Origin: Litoribrevibacter albus | Lineage (GTDB): Bacteria; Pseudomonadota; Gammaproteobacteria; Pseudomonadales; Litoribrevibacteraceae | Reading direction: 5' to 3' | Assembly (NCBI RefSeq): GCF_030159995.1 | Contig: NZ_BSNM01000003.1 | Coordinates: forward strand, 124,001-188,000 | Length of the DNA: 64,000 bases | In this document: positions 10,160 to 19,253 of the stretch, one piece after another | Layout: every line of letters starts with the position of its first letter | Position numbering within the stretch: position 1 is the stretch's first letter | The notes under the pieces: generated by a model | The model's input: the letters and a program-made list of their open reading frames with translations, nothing else | The model's database searches: none | Told to the model about the DNA's origin: nothing | Made by a program: the position numbers and the translations under genes

Positions 10160-11758
10160 ATGGCCTTTAAATCACCTCATACCTTAATGGTGCAGGGCAC
10201 TACGTCGGATGCCGGTAAAAGCATCTTGGTGACGGCCATTTGTCGAATTCTGGCTCGACATAACATTTCAGTAGCACCGTTTAAACCTCAGAACATGGCG
10301 CTTAACAGTGCGGTGACGGCTGATGGCGGAGAGATCGGTCGTGCACAGGCGGTACAAGCGGAAGCCTGTTATCTGGAACCGACGGTATTGATGAACCCTG
10401 TGCTGTTAAAGCCTAACAGCGATGTTGGTGCACAAGTTATTGTACGGGGCAGAGCCATTGGCAACATGAAGGCCAAAGAATATCACCTCTACAAACCTGA
10501 ATTATTGAATGATGTTGTAGCTTGTCACGACGAGTTAGCTGACAACTTCCAAAGCATTATTGTCGAAGGGGCGGGCAGTCCGGCAGAGATCAATTTACGT
10601 GAACACGACATTGCCAACATGGGCTTTGCGGAAGCGGCCGATTGCCCCGTGATCATCGTGGCTGATATTGATCGTGGTGGGGTGTTTGCTCATCTCTATG
10701 GCACTTATGCCTTGCTGAGTGACTCTGAACAACAACGGGTGAAAGGCTTTGTGATCAATCGCTTTCGTGGTGATGTGAGTTTGTTGGAACCCGGACTGGA
10801 TTGGTTGAAAGAAAAAACCGACGTGCCCGTAATCGGTGTGATTCCCTATCTTCATGATCTGCACATTGAAGCGGAAGACAGTCTGGCTCGATCTCAACAA
10901 AGTAATGATCAAGCGTCAGAGAAAAAATTAAAAATCATTGTGCCTATGTATCCGCGCGCCAGTAATCATACGGATTTCGATGTCTTGCGGATGCACCCGA
11001 CTGTGGATTGTCAGTTTGCTCGTTCCTTTAAAGATTTAGACGGCTATCAACACGGTCAGATGCCAGAGGCGGATTTGATCATTCTTCCGGGCAGTAAAAG
11101 TGTGCGTGATGATCTTCAATGGTTGAAAGAGAACGGTTGGGATACCTTCATCAAACGACACCTACGATATGGCGGTAAGGTCTATGGTATCTGCGGTGGT
11201 TATCAGATGCTTGGAAACTGGATTCATGACCCGCAAGCCATTGAATCGGCCGCAGGATCATCCGAAGGTCTAGGTTTGTTGGATATCGAATCAACACTGA
11301 CCGCCAACAAGACCTTAACTAATGTCAGCGGAAAACTACTAGCCGATGCGTCAAAAGCTTTGCTCGGACAAGAGATTGAGGCCGATGTTCAGGGCTATGA
11401 AATTCATGCGGGGGTGAGCAGCGGCGAAGGTTTGTCCCGGCCTTTATTTGAATTACAACTGCAAAACGATAAGAGTTTAATGAGCTACCTTGATGGCTCG
11501 ATGACAGAAGACGGTCAGGTAGCGGGCAGTTACGTGCATGGTGTCTTTGATCAGTCGGCGTTATTGGATTTTTGGTTGCGTTGGGCCAGCGAAGGGTTGG
11601 ATTTTCAAACATCCAGCTTTGATTATCAGTCTTATAAAGATGAGCAAATTAATCGCTTGGCGGATGCCGTAGAAGCGGCGATTCCAATAGAGCAATGGCA
11701 AGCGCTGTTATCACTTTCATCATCTCTCTCAGCGAAAGCAGAGAAGGAGTTGTCGTGA
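10160..11758 (+). CDS. cobQ: Adenosylcobyric acid synthase CobQ
   Basis: A 532-residue glutamine-dependent amidase that adds four amides to the corrin side chains. The N-terminal P-loop-type synthetase domain has GTTSDAGKS at 13-21. The C-terminal class-I-like glutaminase has its Cys nucleophile in YGICGGYQ (Cys345) and the catalytic His in SYVHGVFD (His460). Somewhat longer than the usual 480-510 residues. Starts 4 bp after the cobN stop and overlaps the GTG of the next gene by four bases, which supports translational coupling. Confidence 0.95.
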   Translation: MAFKSPHTLMVQGTTSDAGKSILVTAICRILARHNISVAPFKPQNMALNSAVTADGGEIGRAQAVQAEACYLEPTVLMNPVLLKPNSDVGAQVIVRGRAIGNMKAKEYHLYKPELLNDVVACHDELADNFQSIIVEGAGSPAEINLREHDIANMGFAEAADCPVIIVADIDRGGVFAHLYGTYALLSDSEQQRVKGFVINRFRGDVSLLEPGLDWLKEKTDVPVIGVIPYLHDLHIEAEDSLARSQQSNDQASEKKLKIIVPMYPRASNHTDFDVLRMHPTVDCQFARSFKDLDGYQHGQMPEADLIILPGSKSVRDDLQWLKENGWDTFIKRHLRYGGKVYGICGGYQMLGNWIHDPQAIESAAGSSEGLGLLDIESTLTANKTLTNVSGKLLADASKALLGQEIEADVQGYEIHAGVSSGEGLSRPLFELQLQNDKSLMSYLDGSMTEDGQVAGSYVHGVFDQSALLDFWLRWASEGLDFQTSSFDYQSYKDEQINRLADAVEAAIPIEQWQALLSLSSSLSAKAEKELS

Positions 11759-12699
11759 GCACGTTGGCCTTTGCGGTGGTTCTGGCGTTTGTGTTGGATA
11801 AGCTCTTTGCTGAGCCAAAACGGTTTCACCCGTTGGTGGGATTTGGCAATTATGTGAGTCGCATTGAAGTCTGGTTGAACCAAGGCGAAAACCGAAAAAT
11901 GAAAGGCGTGTTAGCGGTGATCATCGCTATTCTTCCCTGGCTGGTGGTATCCATTATTCTCACCGTGATGGTTTCTGGTTCAGACTTTCTAACGCTGATT
12001 GTTTCTTCGATTATTCTGTATCTGGCGGTGGGCTGGCAGAGTTTATTACAACACGCTCAGCAGATCGTTACTCCTTTAAAAGAGGGGAATCTGGAACAAG
12101 CTCGTACCTATGTCAGTTGGATTGTCAGTCGGGACACGGACAACCTCGATGAAACTCAGGTGGCTAAGGCGGCCACCGAATCGGTTCTGGAAAACGGTGC
12201 CGATGCTATTTTTGCTGCGGTGTTTTGGTTCTTCTTGTTGGGTATTCCTGGGGTGGTGTTATACCGATGCAGTAACACGTTGGATGCCATGTGGGGCTAC
12301 AAGAACGAACGCTTTCTTTCCTTCGGCTGGGCAGCGGCTCGATTGGATGATGTATTGAATTATATTCCGGCACGACTCACGGCATTAAGTTATGCCTTGC
12401 TTGGCAATACCAAACTGGCGTTCGATTGTTGGCAACGACAAGGGCACATTGGCAAAAGCCCGAATGCCGGGCCGGTAATGGCGTCGGGAGCCGGGGCTTT
12501 GAATGTGTCTCTAGGCGGTGCGGCTTCTTACCATAATCGCATTGAGCAAAAGCCGGTGTTAGGGCCGGATGAAGATGACTTTACTCGTGCTAGTGCCGAC
12601 TCTATTGTTCAAGCCTGTGACTTAGTGAATAAAACCTTGGTGATGTGGATTGTCGTGATTATGGTTATGTCTTGGGGTATCTCGGTAGCTTGCTCATGA
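11755..12699 (+). CDS. cbiB: Adenosylcobinamide-phosphate synthase CbiB/CobD
   Basis: A 314-residue polytopic inner-membrane protein that attaches the aminopropanol arm to adenosylcobyric acid. It has [18 protein letters not shown] at the N-terminus, typical of CbiB, several hydrophobic helices, and [27 protein letters not shown] in the conserved core near residue 125-150. The GTG at 11755 is chosen because it overlaps the cobQ stop (GTGA) and follows GAGAAGGAG. A possible upstream ATG at 11695 lies inside cobQ and has no such signal. Confidence 0.93.
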   Translation: MSTLAFAVVLAFVLDKLFAEPKRFHPLVGFGNYVSRIEVWLNQGENRKMKGVLAVIIAILPWLVVSIILTVMVSGSDFLTLIVSSIILYLAVGWQSLLQHAQQIVTPLKEGNLEQARTYVSWIVSRDTDNLDETQVAKAATESVLENGADAIFAAVFWFFLLGIPGVVLYRCSNTLDAMWGYKNERFLSFGWAAARLDDVLNYIPARLTALSYALLGNTKLAFDCWQRQGHIGKSPNAGPVMASGAGALNVSLGGAASYHNRIEQKPVLGPDEDDFTRASADSIVQACDLVNKTLVMWIVVIMVMSWGISVACS

Positions 12700-13748
12700 A
12701 GGATAAATCGTCGTTTACGCCTTTACACGGTGGCAACTTGATTGCGGCCAGTGAGCATTATGGGATTCCTGTAGAGCAGTGGATTGATCTCTCTACAGGA
12801 ATGAATCCGGAACCGTACCCTGTTGGTGACATTCCACTTTCTGTATTTACCGAATTACCCTATCTGAAACCCGAATTCTTGTCGGCGGCCGCTACCTATT
12901 ATGGTTCGGATAACTTTGTCGCTGTGTCTGGCAGTCAATCGGCTATTCAGGCATTACCTTTACTCTTACCAACTCTTCCTGTGCTGCTACCAAGTGTTGG
13001 ATACCAAGAACACGCCAAGTCTTGGCAAACTACACATCAAACCCACTTCTATCCCAGTTTAACCATTGAAGAGCAAACCGGGTTTATCGAAACTTCGCTT
13101 GCAGAAAATTCCAGCCAGCATTTGGTGGTGATTAATCCAAATAACCCGACGGGCGTGAAGCTCTCGCCGGAGGTATTACTGGCTTGGGCTTCGCGCCTGA
13201 CTAATGGTGGGTGTTTGATCGTGGATGAAGCCTTTATGGATCTCACGCCTGATCATTCATTGTTAAATCGAGCCATACCAGAAAACGTGATTGTGCTTCG
13301 TTCATTTGGCAAGTTCTTTGGACTAGCTGGGATTCGTTTGGGGTTCGTCTTTGCTTCTCAGGAACTAAGAGCACAACTGGAACAGACGCTGGGCTTATGG
13401 CAGGTGAATGGTCCGGCTCAGTACATTGCTTCACAAGCGCTGGTGGATGTTGAATGGCAGCATCGAGCCTGTGAACAAATTGCTCAAATGCAGGTACATA
13501 CTCAAAACGCGTTAATGCCGTTATACGACGCGTATCAGCCAATCGTGTTGAATGACTCTGGATTGTTCATCAGTTGGTTAATGAAAACAGAACTAGCCGT
13601 GTTGTTGGCTGATAAGCTTGCTCAGCAGGGTATCCTGATTCGACGGATTGAATGCTCAGATGATCAGTCTATTTTGCGCTTTGGGTTACTGACGCAAGAT
13701 CAAACCATTGCTGTGGCTATTCATTGCTATGATGATCCAGTGCTTTAA
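12696..13748 (+). CDS. cobC: Threonine-phosphate decarboxylase (CobC/CobD type)
   Basis: A 350-residue fold-type-I PLP enzyme that makes (R)-1-amino-2-propanol phosphate, the side arm used by CbiB. Visible motifs are TPLHGGNLIAAS at the N-terminus, WIDLSTGMNPEPYP, the NPNNPTG aminotransferase signature, VDEAFMDLTP, and the PLP-binding Lys206 in SFGKFFGLAGIRLGF. The ATG at 12696 overlaps the cbiB stop (ATGA). Last gene of the riboswitch-controlled cobalamin operon, followed by a duplicated 15-mer and a strong terminator. Confidence 0.93.
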   Translation: MKDKSSFTPLHGGNLIAASEHYGIPVEQWIDLSTGMNPEPYPVGDIPLSVFTELPYLKPEFLSAAATYYGSDNFVAVSGSQSAIQALPLLLPTLPVLLPSVGYQEHAKSWQTTHQTHFYPSLTIEEQTGFIETSLAENSSQHLVVINPNNPTGVKLSPEVLLAWASRLTNGGCLIVDEAFMDLTPDHSLLNRAIPENVIVLRSFGKFFGLAGIRLGFVFASQELRAQLEQTLGLWQVNGPAQYIASQALVDVEWQHRACEQIAQMQVHTQNALMPLYDAYQPIVLNDSGLFISWLMKTELAVLLADKLAQQGILIRRIECSDDQSILRFGLLTQDQTIAVAIHCYDDPVL

Positions 13749-13754
13749 CGATTC

Positions 13755-13785
13755 ATTTCTTTGATTATCTATTTCTTTGATTATC
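13755..13785. repeat. 15-bp direct tandem repeat
   Basis: ATTTCTTTGATTATC occurs at 13755-13769 and again at 13771-13785, a period of 16, directly after cobC. One of several short intergenic tandem duplications in this window. Confidence 0.85.
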
Positions 13786-13801
13786 GATAGCATTATCGAA
13801 A

Positions 13802-13829
13802 AAGCGACCAGATAGGGCGCTGGTCGCTT
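13802..13829. terminator. Intrinsic terminator between cobC and the OYE gene
   Basis: Perfect 10-bp stem AAGCGACCAG / CTGGTCGCTT around an 8-nt loop, preceded by an A run. It serves the cobalamin operon and, on the other strand, the convergent flavin oxidoreductase gene. Confidence 0.75.
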
Positions 13830-13881
13830 GGCATCGCATAAATACCTGGTGATCACATCTCGATGTGAGTCAGAACCAGAT

Positions 13882-14961
13882 TCAGCTTTCGCGAACAAAC
13901 CCTGGCCAGGTTTTCAGGTAGTTAATGAAGGTGTCAGAGAGTCCCTCATTGCGTAAGGTCGATTCAGAAACCGGAATGTCTCTCGCTTCAAAGCTTGGAT
14001 TGTTCAGCAGTTGATTTGCAAAGTCATGATGCAACAATGCTGATCGGCCTATGATGGCAAAGTCGACACCTTGTTCCATCACTCGCATTACATCATCTGA
14101 AGATCGGATATTTCCTGCAACGCCCAGTTTGGTCGTGTGACGATCCAGACCTGCGTACCATTCAATCAGACTTTTGCCTTTGTAGTTTTGGTCTTCCGGT
14201 TCTTTAAATACATCCCAAAGTGACATGTCTAAGAAATCCACCTGGCCTTTTGCCATAAGGCGTTGGGCCAACGTTTTCATTTCTTTGAAGTCCAGTCCAT
14301 ATCGTTCAGGGGATAAGCGAACACCCAATGTGAAATTCTCTGAGCAGCGCTGACGGATACCAGAAATAATTTCAGTAAGCACTCTCGCCCGGTTCTCAGC
14401 ATTGCCTCCAAATTCATCCTGCCGTTGATTGGTTTCAGGGCTGAGGAACTGACAAATGATGTAGCCGTGAGCACTATGCAGTTCAACTCCGTCGAATCCT
14501 GCTTTTTCACAGCGAACGGCGGCTTCGATGAAATCATCGATGAGTGTCAGCACTTCATCGTGAGACAATCCTCTGGCACCGCTTTCCTGATGATCGGATG
14601 GCGCAACAGGCTGGCCATTAATCAGCTCGTTCGGGGATCGTAAGCCGCCATGAAACAACTGAACCATCGCCAGACTGTCATGGGCTTTGATGCCCGTTGC
14701 CAAACGACTTAACCCGTCGATGTGCTTATCATCATAGGCACCAAGCTCGCCGGGCCATCCTTGACCATTGGCTTGAACATTCACGGCACAGGTCATCGTT
14801 AAACCAAATCCACCTTCTGCCCTCATCGTTAACCAGCGCAGCTCGTCATTGGATAAGGTTCCATCCTTGTGGCTTTGTTGATTGGTAAGCGGTGCCAGCA
14901 TGAAACGATTCTTCATACTTGGACCGCGCTGAAAGTCTAAAGGTGTCGATAGGATGTTCAC
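13882..14961 (-). CDS. NADH:flavin oxidoreductase, Old Yellow Enzyme family
   Basis: A 359-residue FMN-dependent TIM-barrel ene-reductase family protein. Visible family signatures are RFMLAPLTNQQS at the N-terminus, VQLFHGGLRS near residue 100, VELHSAHGYIICQFLSPETNQRQDEFGG (the substrate- and FMN-binding core) near 160-185, and the phosphate-binding GVAGNIRS and IIGRSALLHHDF near the C-terminus. Expected reaction: NAD(P)H-linked reduction of activated C=C bonds or related substrates. It lies 68 bp downstream of the SDR gene on the same strand, probably in one transcript. Confidence 0.88.
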   Translation of the reverse strand: MNILSTPLDFQRGPSMKNRFMLAPLTNQQSHKDGTLSNDELRWLTMRAEGGFGLTMTCAVNVQANGQGWPGELGAYDDKHIDGLSRLATGIKAHDSLAMVQLFHGGLRSPNELINGQPVAPSDHQESGARGLSHDEVLTLIDDFIEAAVRCEKAGFDGVELHSAHGYIICQFLSPETNQRQDEFGGNAENRARVLTEIISGIRQRCSENFTLGVRLSPERYGLDFKEMKTLAQRLMAKGQVDFLDMSLWDVFKEPEDQNYKGKSLIEWYAGLDRHTTKLGVAGNIRSSDDVMRVMEQGVDFAIIGRSALLHHDFANQLLNNPSFEARDIPVSESTLRNEGLSDTFINYLKTWPGFVRES

Positions 14962-15029
14962 GAGTAACTCCTGATTCTTTGTTCGCTGTTTAACTAGTCT
15001 AAGTTTTTTTCGTTCGTTGCGGATTAAAA

Positions 15030-15773
15030 CTAGAATTCCTGGACCGTAGGGCGCAATACTATTTCGTTGATGTCTACGTCTTTAGGCTGTGAGATGGCGT
15101 AAGCCACTGCACGAGCAACTGAGTCTGCCGGAATCGCTTGTTGATAGAAGTCCACAACATAGTCAGAGCTTTCTTTGTGTGACGATCCGTATTTAAGTTC
15201 AGAATCGACCGCACCAGGTTCGATAGAGGTGGTACGAATCTTTCCGCCCACTTCATGACGCAAGCCTTCTGTGATGGCGCGCACTGCGAACTTAGTACCG
15301 CTATAGACTGTTCCACCTGGGCTGAATACTTTGATGCCAGCCACGGAAGAAATATTAATAAAATGCCCGTTCTCTTGTTCTTCAAACACAGGAAGAGCCG
15401 CAGCGATACCGTTTAAGACACCTTTGATGTTGATATCGATCATGCGATTCCACTCATCCACTTTCAGTTCATGCAAGGGAGCAATAGACATCAAACCCGC
15501 GTTGTTGATGATGACATCCAACTTACCAAAGGTTTGGACTGCGGTGTCTACCAGAGTTTTGACATCGTCCAGTGAAGTAACGTCAGTTTTTACATAGATT
15601 GCTTCGCCGCCGGTTTCTTTGATATCCGCGCAGATGGCTTTTAATTTGTCATCACGACGAGCGCCAAGAACAACTTTTGCGCCTTGCTTTGCTAATAGAC
15701 GAGCCGTCGCTTCTCCTAAACCACTGCTGCCACCAGTAATTACAACTACTTGATCTTGAATTGAGTTTGTCAT
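15030..15773 (-). CDS. Short-chain dehydrogenase/reductase
   Basis: A 247-residue classical SDR. The nucleotide motif TGGSSGLG is at 13-20, NNAG at 90-93, and the catalytic Ser142, Tyr157 and Lys161 are in YSGTK. Length and motifs fit NADP-preferring oxidoreductases acting on small alcohols or carbonyls; substrate unknown. First gene of a two-gene unit with the OYE homologue, and divergent from a LysR regulator 184 bp away, which is therefore the likely controller. Confidence 0.9.
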   Translation of the reverse strand: MTNSIQDQVVVITGGSSGLGEATARLLAKQGAKVVLGARRDDKLKAICADIKETGGEAIYVKTDVTSLDDVKTLVDTAVQTFGKLDVIINNAGLMSIAPLHELKVDEWNRMIDINIKGVLNGIAAALPVFEEQENGHFINISSVAGIKVFSPGGTVYSGTKFAVRAITEGLRHEVGGKIRTTSIEPGAVDSELKYGSSHKESSDYVVDFYQQAIPADSVARAVAYAISQPKDVDINEIVLRPTVQEF

Positions 15774-15790
15774 GTCTTTCTCCGCAAAGG

Positions 15791-15840
15791 ATTGAATTCA
15801 ATGTATGAATTCATGTTGATCGGTATGTGCAGAATTCTGC
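15791..15840. promoter_or_regulatory. Three GAATTC-centred palindromes in the SDR/LysR divergent region
   Basis: Perfect palindromes ATTGAATTCAAT (15791-15802), ATGAATTCAT (15805-15814) and GCAGAATTCTGC (15829-15840), centres 13 and 25 bp apart, lie just upstream of the SDR start. They are good operator candidates for the divergent LysR regulator or another dimeric repressor. A further GAATTC occurs at 15898-15903. Confidence 0.5.
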
Positions 15841-15957
15841 GATGGGTGAATTATGTTCAGGGTGTTGGTTCCGGTAAATGGATTATCTATACTTTTAGAA
15901 TTCCTGATTTAGGAGTAATTGACGTGATGAAACCAATACGGGTTTGGAATCAATAAG

Positions 15958-16863
15958 ATGCAAGATAAATTCGAAATACTGCGTATCTTTTGTCGGGCGG
16001 CAGAATCTCAGAGTTTTAAGCAAACTGCGGTTAGTCTGGGAATTTCTCCTCAGGTTGTGACGCGAGCGATTAAAGAATTGGAATCGGTAAAGGGAGAAAT
16101 CCTTTTTCACCGCAATACCCGACAGATTCAATTGACGGCTTTCGGTGAGCTTTTGCATCAGCAATCAAAACCCCTGGTGCAGGAAATGGGGGAGCTCTTT
16201 CTTTCAAAGGCGAAAGATGCGAGTGATGAGCTCAAAGGTAAGGTTACCATCGCCGCACCGTTAGGCTTTGGTCGAGCCATTGCTGCGCCTGTGTTGGTGG
16301 ATATCCTGAAAGTGTTTCCAGACATTAACGTAGATTTACGATTGAGCGATAAACGCGCTGATGTGGTCGAAGAGCGAATAGATATTGGGTTGAGAGTCGG
16401 CTTTGTGCGAGACAATCGCTACATTGTAAAACGCTTGTCACCCATCAAATTCTACGTGGTAGCTGCGAAGGCATTGATAGACAAAGTGGGTATTCCGAAA
16501 ACGCCAGAGGATTTGGCAAACTTTCCTGTGTCTTCTGTTCATGACCCAGGCACGGGAAAGGAGTGGCCTTGGTATTTCAAAGGCAGTGGTGAGCTCAATT
16601 ATCCACAATCCAGAATCATAGTAGATGATGCTCAGGCAGAATTTACAGCGGTGAAAGAAGGGTTGGTATTTGCTCAGGCGCCAAGTTTCCTGGCTGATCC
16701 CTTATTGAAAACCGGGGAAATTGTCCGGGTGTTAGAAGACTATGAACCGGAACCTTGGGTGTTGTATCTCTACCGTCCACAACGGGGCCCGGTACCAAAA
16801 CGAGTCAGGGTGATGTTTGATGCCTTGGCAGAGCGTATCATTGATCGATTAGACATTAACTGA
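15958..16863 (+). CDS. LysR-family transcriptional regulator
   Basis: A 301-residue LTTR. The N-terminal winged helix-turn-helix (about residues 1-60) includes FCRAAESQSFKQTAVSLGISPQVVTRAIKELE, and the effector domain follows from about 90, with the subfamily pattern of the AaeR/DmlR-like group (KGKVTIAAPLGFGR, RVGFVRDNRYI). Divergent from SDR-OYE, which it probably regulates. The sequence around the stop codon is part of a 19-bp tandem duplication. The inducer cannot be predicted. Confidence 0.9.
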   Translation: MQDKFEILRIFCRAAESQSFKQTAVSLGISPQVVTRAIKELESVKGEILFHRNTRQIQLTAFGELLHQQSKPLVQEMGELFLSKAKDASDELKGKVTIAAPLGFGRAIAAPVLVDILKVFPDINVDLRLSDKRADVVEERIDIGLRVGFVRDNRYIVKRLSPIKFYVVAAKALIDKVGIPKTPEDLANFPVSSVHDPGTGKEWPWYFKGSGELNYPQSRIIVDDAQAEFTAVKEGLVFAQAPSFLADPLLKTGEIVRVLEDYEPEPWVLYLYRPQRGPVPKRVRVMFDALAERIIDRLDIN

Positions 16864-16879
16864 TCGGTTAGATATTAAC
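16842..16879. repeat. 19-bp tandem duplication spanning the LysR stop codon
   Basis: TGATCGATTAGACATTAAC (16842-16860) is followed at once by TGATCGGTTAGATATTAAC (16861-16879), with 17 of 19 bases identical. The first copy codes for the C-terminal residues of the regulator and the second begins with its TGA stop, so the duplication arose exactly at the gene end. Confidence 0.85.
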
Positions 16880-17173
16880 TGACATGAGACAGCACATCAT
16901 AGAAAGAGCTTTTCGAACAACGAGTTAACATTCACTTAACAAGACTGCCTTATAAGCGTCATGCTCCTTTCACAGAAACTTGTCAGTCTTAGTGGCTCGA
17001 AACGAGAAGCCAGTCTTTTACTTTCGATAACTGTGCGGCGCCCGAAGCAATTCGGGCGCTTTTTTGTTTGTACTTTCTATTTGTACTTTATGTGGTTCTT
17101 TTTAACTTTTACTTTTTGAGATGTACCTGAACAGGAGGGTAGAATAGCCCTTTTGTGCAAAGGGAAGTGCCAC
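16880..17173. other. Intergenic region, possible small RNA, and a 13-bp repeat
   Basis: This stretch between the LysR and mutarotase genes holds a hairpin GGCTCG-AAA-CGAGAAGCC (about 16993-17011), a strong terminator at 17038-17065, and TTTGTACTTT repeated at 17067 and 17080. The TTATAAG at about 16951 could be a -10 element, giving an RNA of roughly 100 nt that ends at the terminator. It may simply be the 3' end of the LysR transcript. AAGGGAAG at 17160-17167 is the Shine-Dalgarno of the next gene. Confidence 0.35.
17038..17065 (+). terminator. Strong intrinsic terminator
   Basis: Perfect 9-bp GC-rich stem GCGCCCGAA / TTCGGGCGC with a GCAA tetraloop, followed by six T residues. It lies 175 bp after the LysR stop. 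Confidence 0.93.
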
Positions 17174-18049
17174 ATGACTGCTTTACTCCATTCACTTCAT
17201 AACGATTATCTGTCTGTTTCTATCTCAAATCAGGGCGCTGAGCTGCAAAGTATTAAAGATGCCCAAGAGCAGGAATACTTATGGCAGGCTGATCCTCAAT
17301 TCTGGGCCAGAAAAGCGCCGGTCTTGTTTCCTATTGTGGGTGCCTTGAAAAATGATAGTTACCGTTTTGACGATCAGGAATATGCATTAAGCCAACATGG
17401 GTTTGCCAGAGACAACGTTTTTGAATTGATTGAGGCCACTGATACTGAAGCGGTGTATCGCTTAACCGATGATAAATACACTCGTGAACTGTATCCCTTC
17501 GAGTTTGTTCTAGATGTAATCTATCGACTCGAACAACAGACTTTGGTGGTGGAGTATCGTGTCTCCAATCCATCGGACAAGGTGTTGTGGTTTAGTATCG
17601 GTGGACATCCTGCGTTTAGTTTAAATTGGCAAAAGGGAAGTGCGCTTTCAGATTACTACCTGGAGTTTGAACACGCTGAATCCGTTCAAGCGGCTTTGAT
17701 TGAACAGGGGTGTTTGAGCGAACCTTCGATAAATGCATTTGTGGATGGAAACCTAATACCCTTAAGTGATCAGCTGTTTGATCGAGACGCGCTGATTTTC
17801 ACTGAACACTCTTCACGACAAGTCACCCTAAAACATAAAACGTTGGAGAAATCCTTATCTGTACGCTTTGAGGGATTTCCTCATCTCGGCATCTGGTCAA
17901 AGCCTAATGCGCCCTTTGTGTGTATTGAACCTTGGCAGGGACATGTGGATACGCAGGATCATAATCAGGAATTTACTGAGAAAGCTGGTATCATTGCACT
18001 CAAACCACATCAGAATTATCACGCCAGTTATTCCATACGGATTGACTGA
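17174..18049 (+). CDS. Aldose 1-epimerase family mutarotase (LacX-like)
   Basis: A 291-residue galactose-mutarotase-fold protein. The ISNQGAELQSI N-terminus, WQADPQFWARKAPVLFPIVGALKND, the HGFARD motif with its catalytic-type His near residue 75, and WFSIGGHPAFSL near 145 all fit the LacX/YeaD-like subgroup of aldose epimerases. Expected role: interconversion of sugar anomers; the substrate is not readable. ATG 17174 is preferred to a TTG at 17153 because AAGGGAAG lies seven bases upstream of it. No signal peptide. Neighbours give no pathway context. Confidence 0.85.
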   Translation: MTALLHSLHNDYLSVSISNQGAELQSIKDAQEQEYLWQADPQFWARKAPVLFPIVGALKNDSYRFDDQEYALSQHGFARDNVFELIEATDTEAVYRLTDDKYTRELYPFEFVLDVIYRLEQQTLVVEYRVSNPSDKVLWFSIGGHPAFSLNWQKGSALSDYYLEFEHAESVQAALIEQGCLSEPSINAFVDGNLIPLSDQLFDRDALIFTEHSSRQVTLKHKTLEKSLSVRFEGFPHLGIWSKPNAPFVCIEPWQGHVDTQDHNQEFTEKAGIIALKPHQNYHASYSIRID

Positions 18050-18070
18050 CTTCGATGAGCTTCTTTGAAG

Positions 18071-18127
18071 CGCATTAATTGGTGTGTATTCATCAGAGCA
18101 CATTCATTAGCGCGTATTCATTGGAGA
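18071..18127. repeat. Degenerate ~14-bp tandem repeats upstream of the NYN gene
   Basis: Four imperfect copies of a unit like CGTATTCATTGGAG follow one another: CGCATTAATTGGTG, TGTATTCATCAGAGC, ACATTCATTAGCG and CGTATTCATTGGAG. The last copy supplies the GGAG Shine-Dalgarno of the NYN gene at 18134. Confidence 0.6.
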
Positions 18128-18133
18128 ATAAGC

Positions 18134-18607
18134 ATGAAAAAAATCGCCGTCTTTGCTGACGTTCAAAACATTTATTACACCACTCGGGATAAATTTGGTC
18201 GTCCCTTTAACTATCGAAAGTTATTGGAAACGCTGTCTGAGCAAGGTGAGTTAGTGGTAGCTAATGCGTACGCGATTGATCGTGGCGATGGTGGCCAAAT
18301 GCGATTCCAGTCTGCCTTGGCTCAAATGGGATTCAAGGTGAAGCTCAAACCTTACATCCAGCGCAGTGATGGTTCCGCCAAAGGCGATTGGGATGTGGGC
18401 ATTGCCATTGATGTGATGGAAGCCGCACCTGATGTGGATACTGTTGTCTTACTGTCGGGCGATGGTGATTTTGATTTATTGCTGGATAAAATACGTGAGC
18501 GGTATGATGTGGAAGCCATCGTGTATTCGGTTTGGGGATTAACAGCACAATCCTTGATTCGGGCGGCCAGTCGGCATGTTAAGATTGATGAATCTTTCTT
18601 GGTTTAA
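18134..18607 (+). CDS. NYN-domain (LabA/DUF88) putative ribonuclease
   Basis: A 157-residue NYN/PIN-like protein of the LabA/DUF88 family. Acidic residues expected to hold metal are in FADVQNI (Asp near residue 8), KGDWDVGIAIDVM near 90, and LLSGDGDFDLLLDKI near 110. Cytoplasmic. Family members are predicted or shown metal-dependent RNases; the target here is unknown. The ATG at 18134 follows TTGGAGAATAAGC; an earlier in-frame start at 18065 would add 23 residues with no family similarity. Confidence 0.88.
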   Translation: MKKIAVFADVQNIYYTTRDKFGRPFNYRKLLETLSEQGELVVANAYAIDRGDGGQMRFQSALAQMGFKVKLKPYIQRSDGSAKGDWDVGIAIDVMEAAPDVDTVVLLSGDGDFDLLLDKIRERYDVEAIVYSVWGLTAQSLIRAASRHVKIDESFLV

Positions 18608-18631
18608 CCCGTTTAGCGATACAATTTTTCT

Positions 18632-19045
18632 ATGCTAATTCTTTCCAACCACGTATCCATTCCCGATTACGAGATAGAGATGACGGCCATTCGTTCGCAA
18701 GGTTCGGGTGGCCAGAACGTCAATAAAGTTTCTACGGCAATCCATCTGCGTTTTGATATCAAGGCGTCCAGCCTTCCAGAGTTCTACAAAGAGCGGTTAC
18801 TTGCTTTGTCGGATTCCCGCATCACCAAAGACGGTGTGATTATCATCAAATCACAGGAATACAACAGTCAGGAGAAAAACCGGGAAGCTGCGTTAGAGCG
18901 TCTGAAAAGTTTGATCAAACAAGCAGTACAGGTTCAAAAAAATCGTAAAGCCACCAAACCTACCAAATCCTCTCAGAAACGACGTATGGATAAAAAGACT
19001 CAACGAGGGCAGGTTAAGTCCATGCGCGGCAAGGTGAAATTCTAG
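18632..19045 (+). CDS. arfB: Alternative ribosome-rescue factor ArfB
   Basis: A 137-residue peptidyl-tRNA hydrolase of the ArfB/YaeJ family, which frees stalled ribosomes lacking a stop codon. The GGQ catalytic motif is at 26-28 within [13 protein letters not shown], and the basic C-terminal tail (about residues 105-137, rich in Lys and Arg) is the part that enters the empty mRNA channel. Length equals the E. coli protein. It is 24 bp behind the NYN gene, so the two may be co-transcribed, a plausible RNA quality-control pairing. Confidence 0.95.
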   Translation: MLILSNHVSIPDYEIEMTAIRSQGSGGQNVNKVSTAIHLRFDIKASSLPEFYKERLLALSDSRITKDGVIIIKSQEYNSQEKNREAALERLKSLIKQAVQVQKNRKATKPTKSSQKRRMDKKTQRGQVKSMRGKVKF

Positions 19046-19253
19046 TTTTTAGCATGTTAATTTCCGGTCTTAATTGGTGCTTTCCCAATCAGAACTACGC
19101 TGCTACTTGTAGGAATTTAGTCTTATGCTTAGGAGTTTGATTCAGTCGTCACAAACCCCTTTATTGATTGTTTTATAAAGTGTGCTCTACCTCTCACCAT
19201 TGATTGATCAGATTCAATAGACTGCGCGACAAACACACGTAAGAGAACTTACT

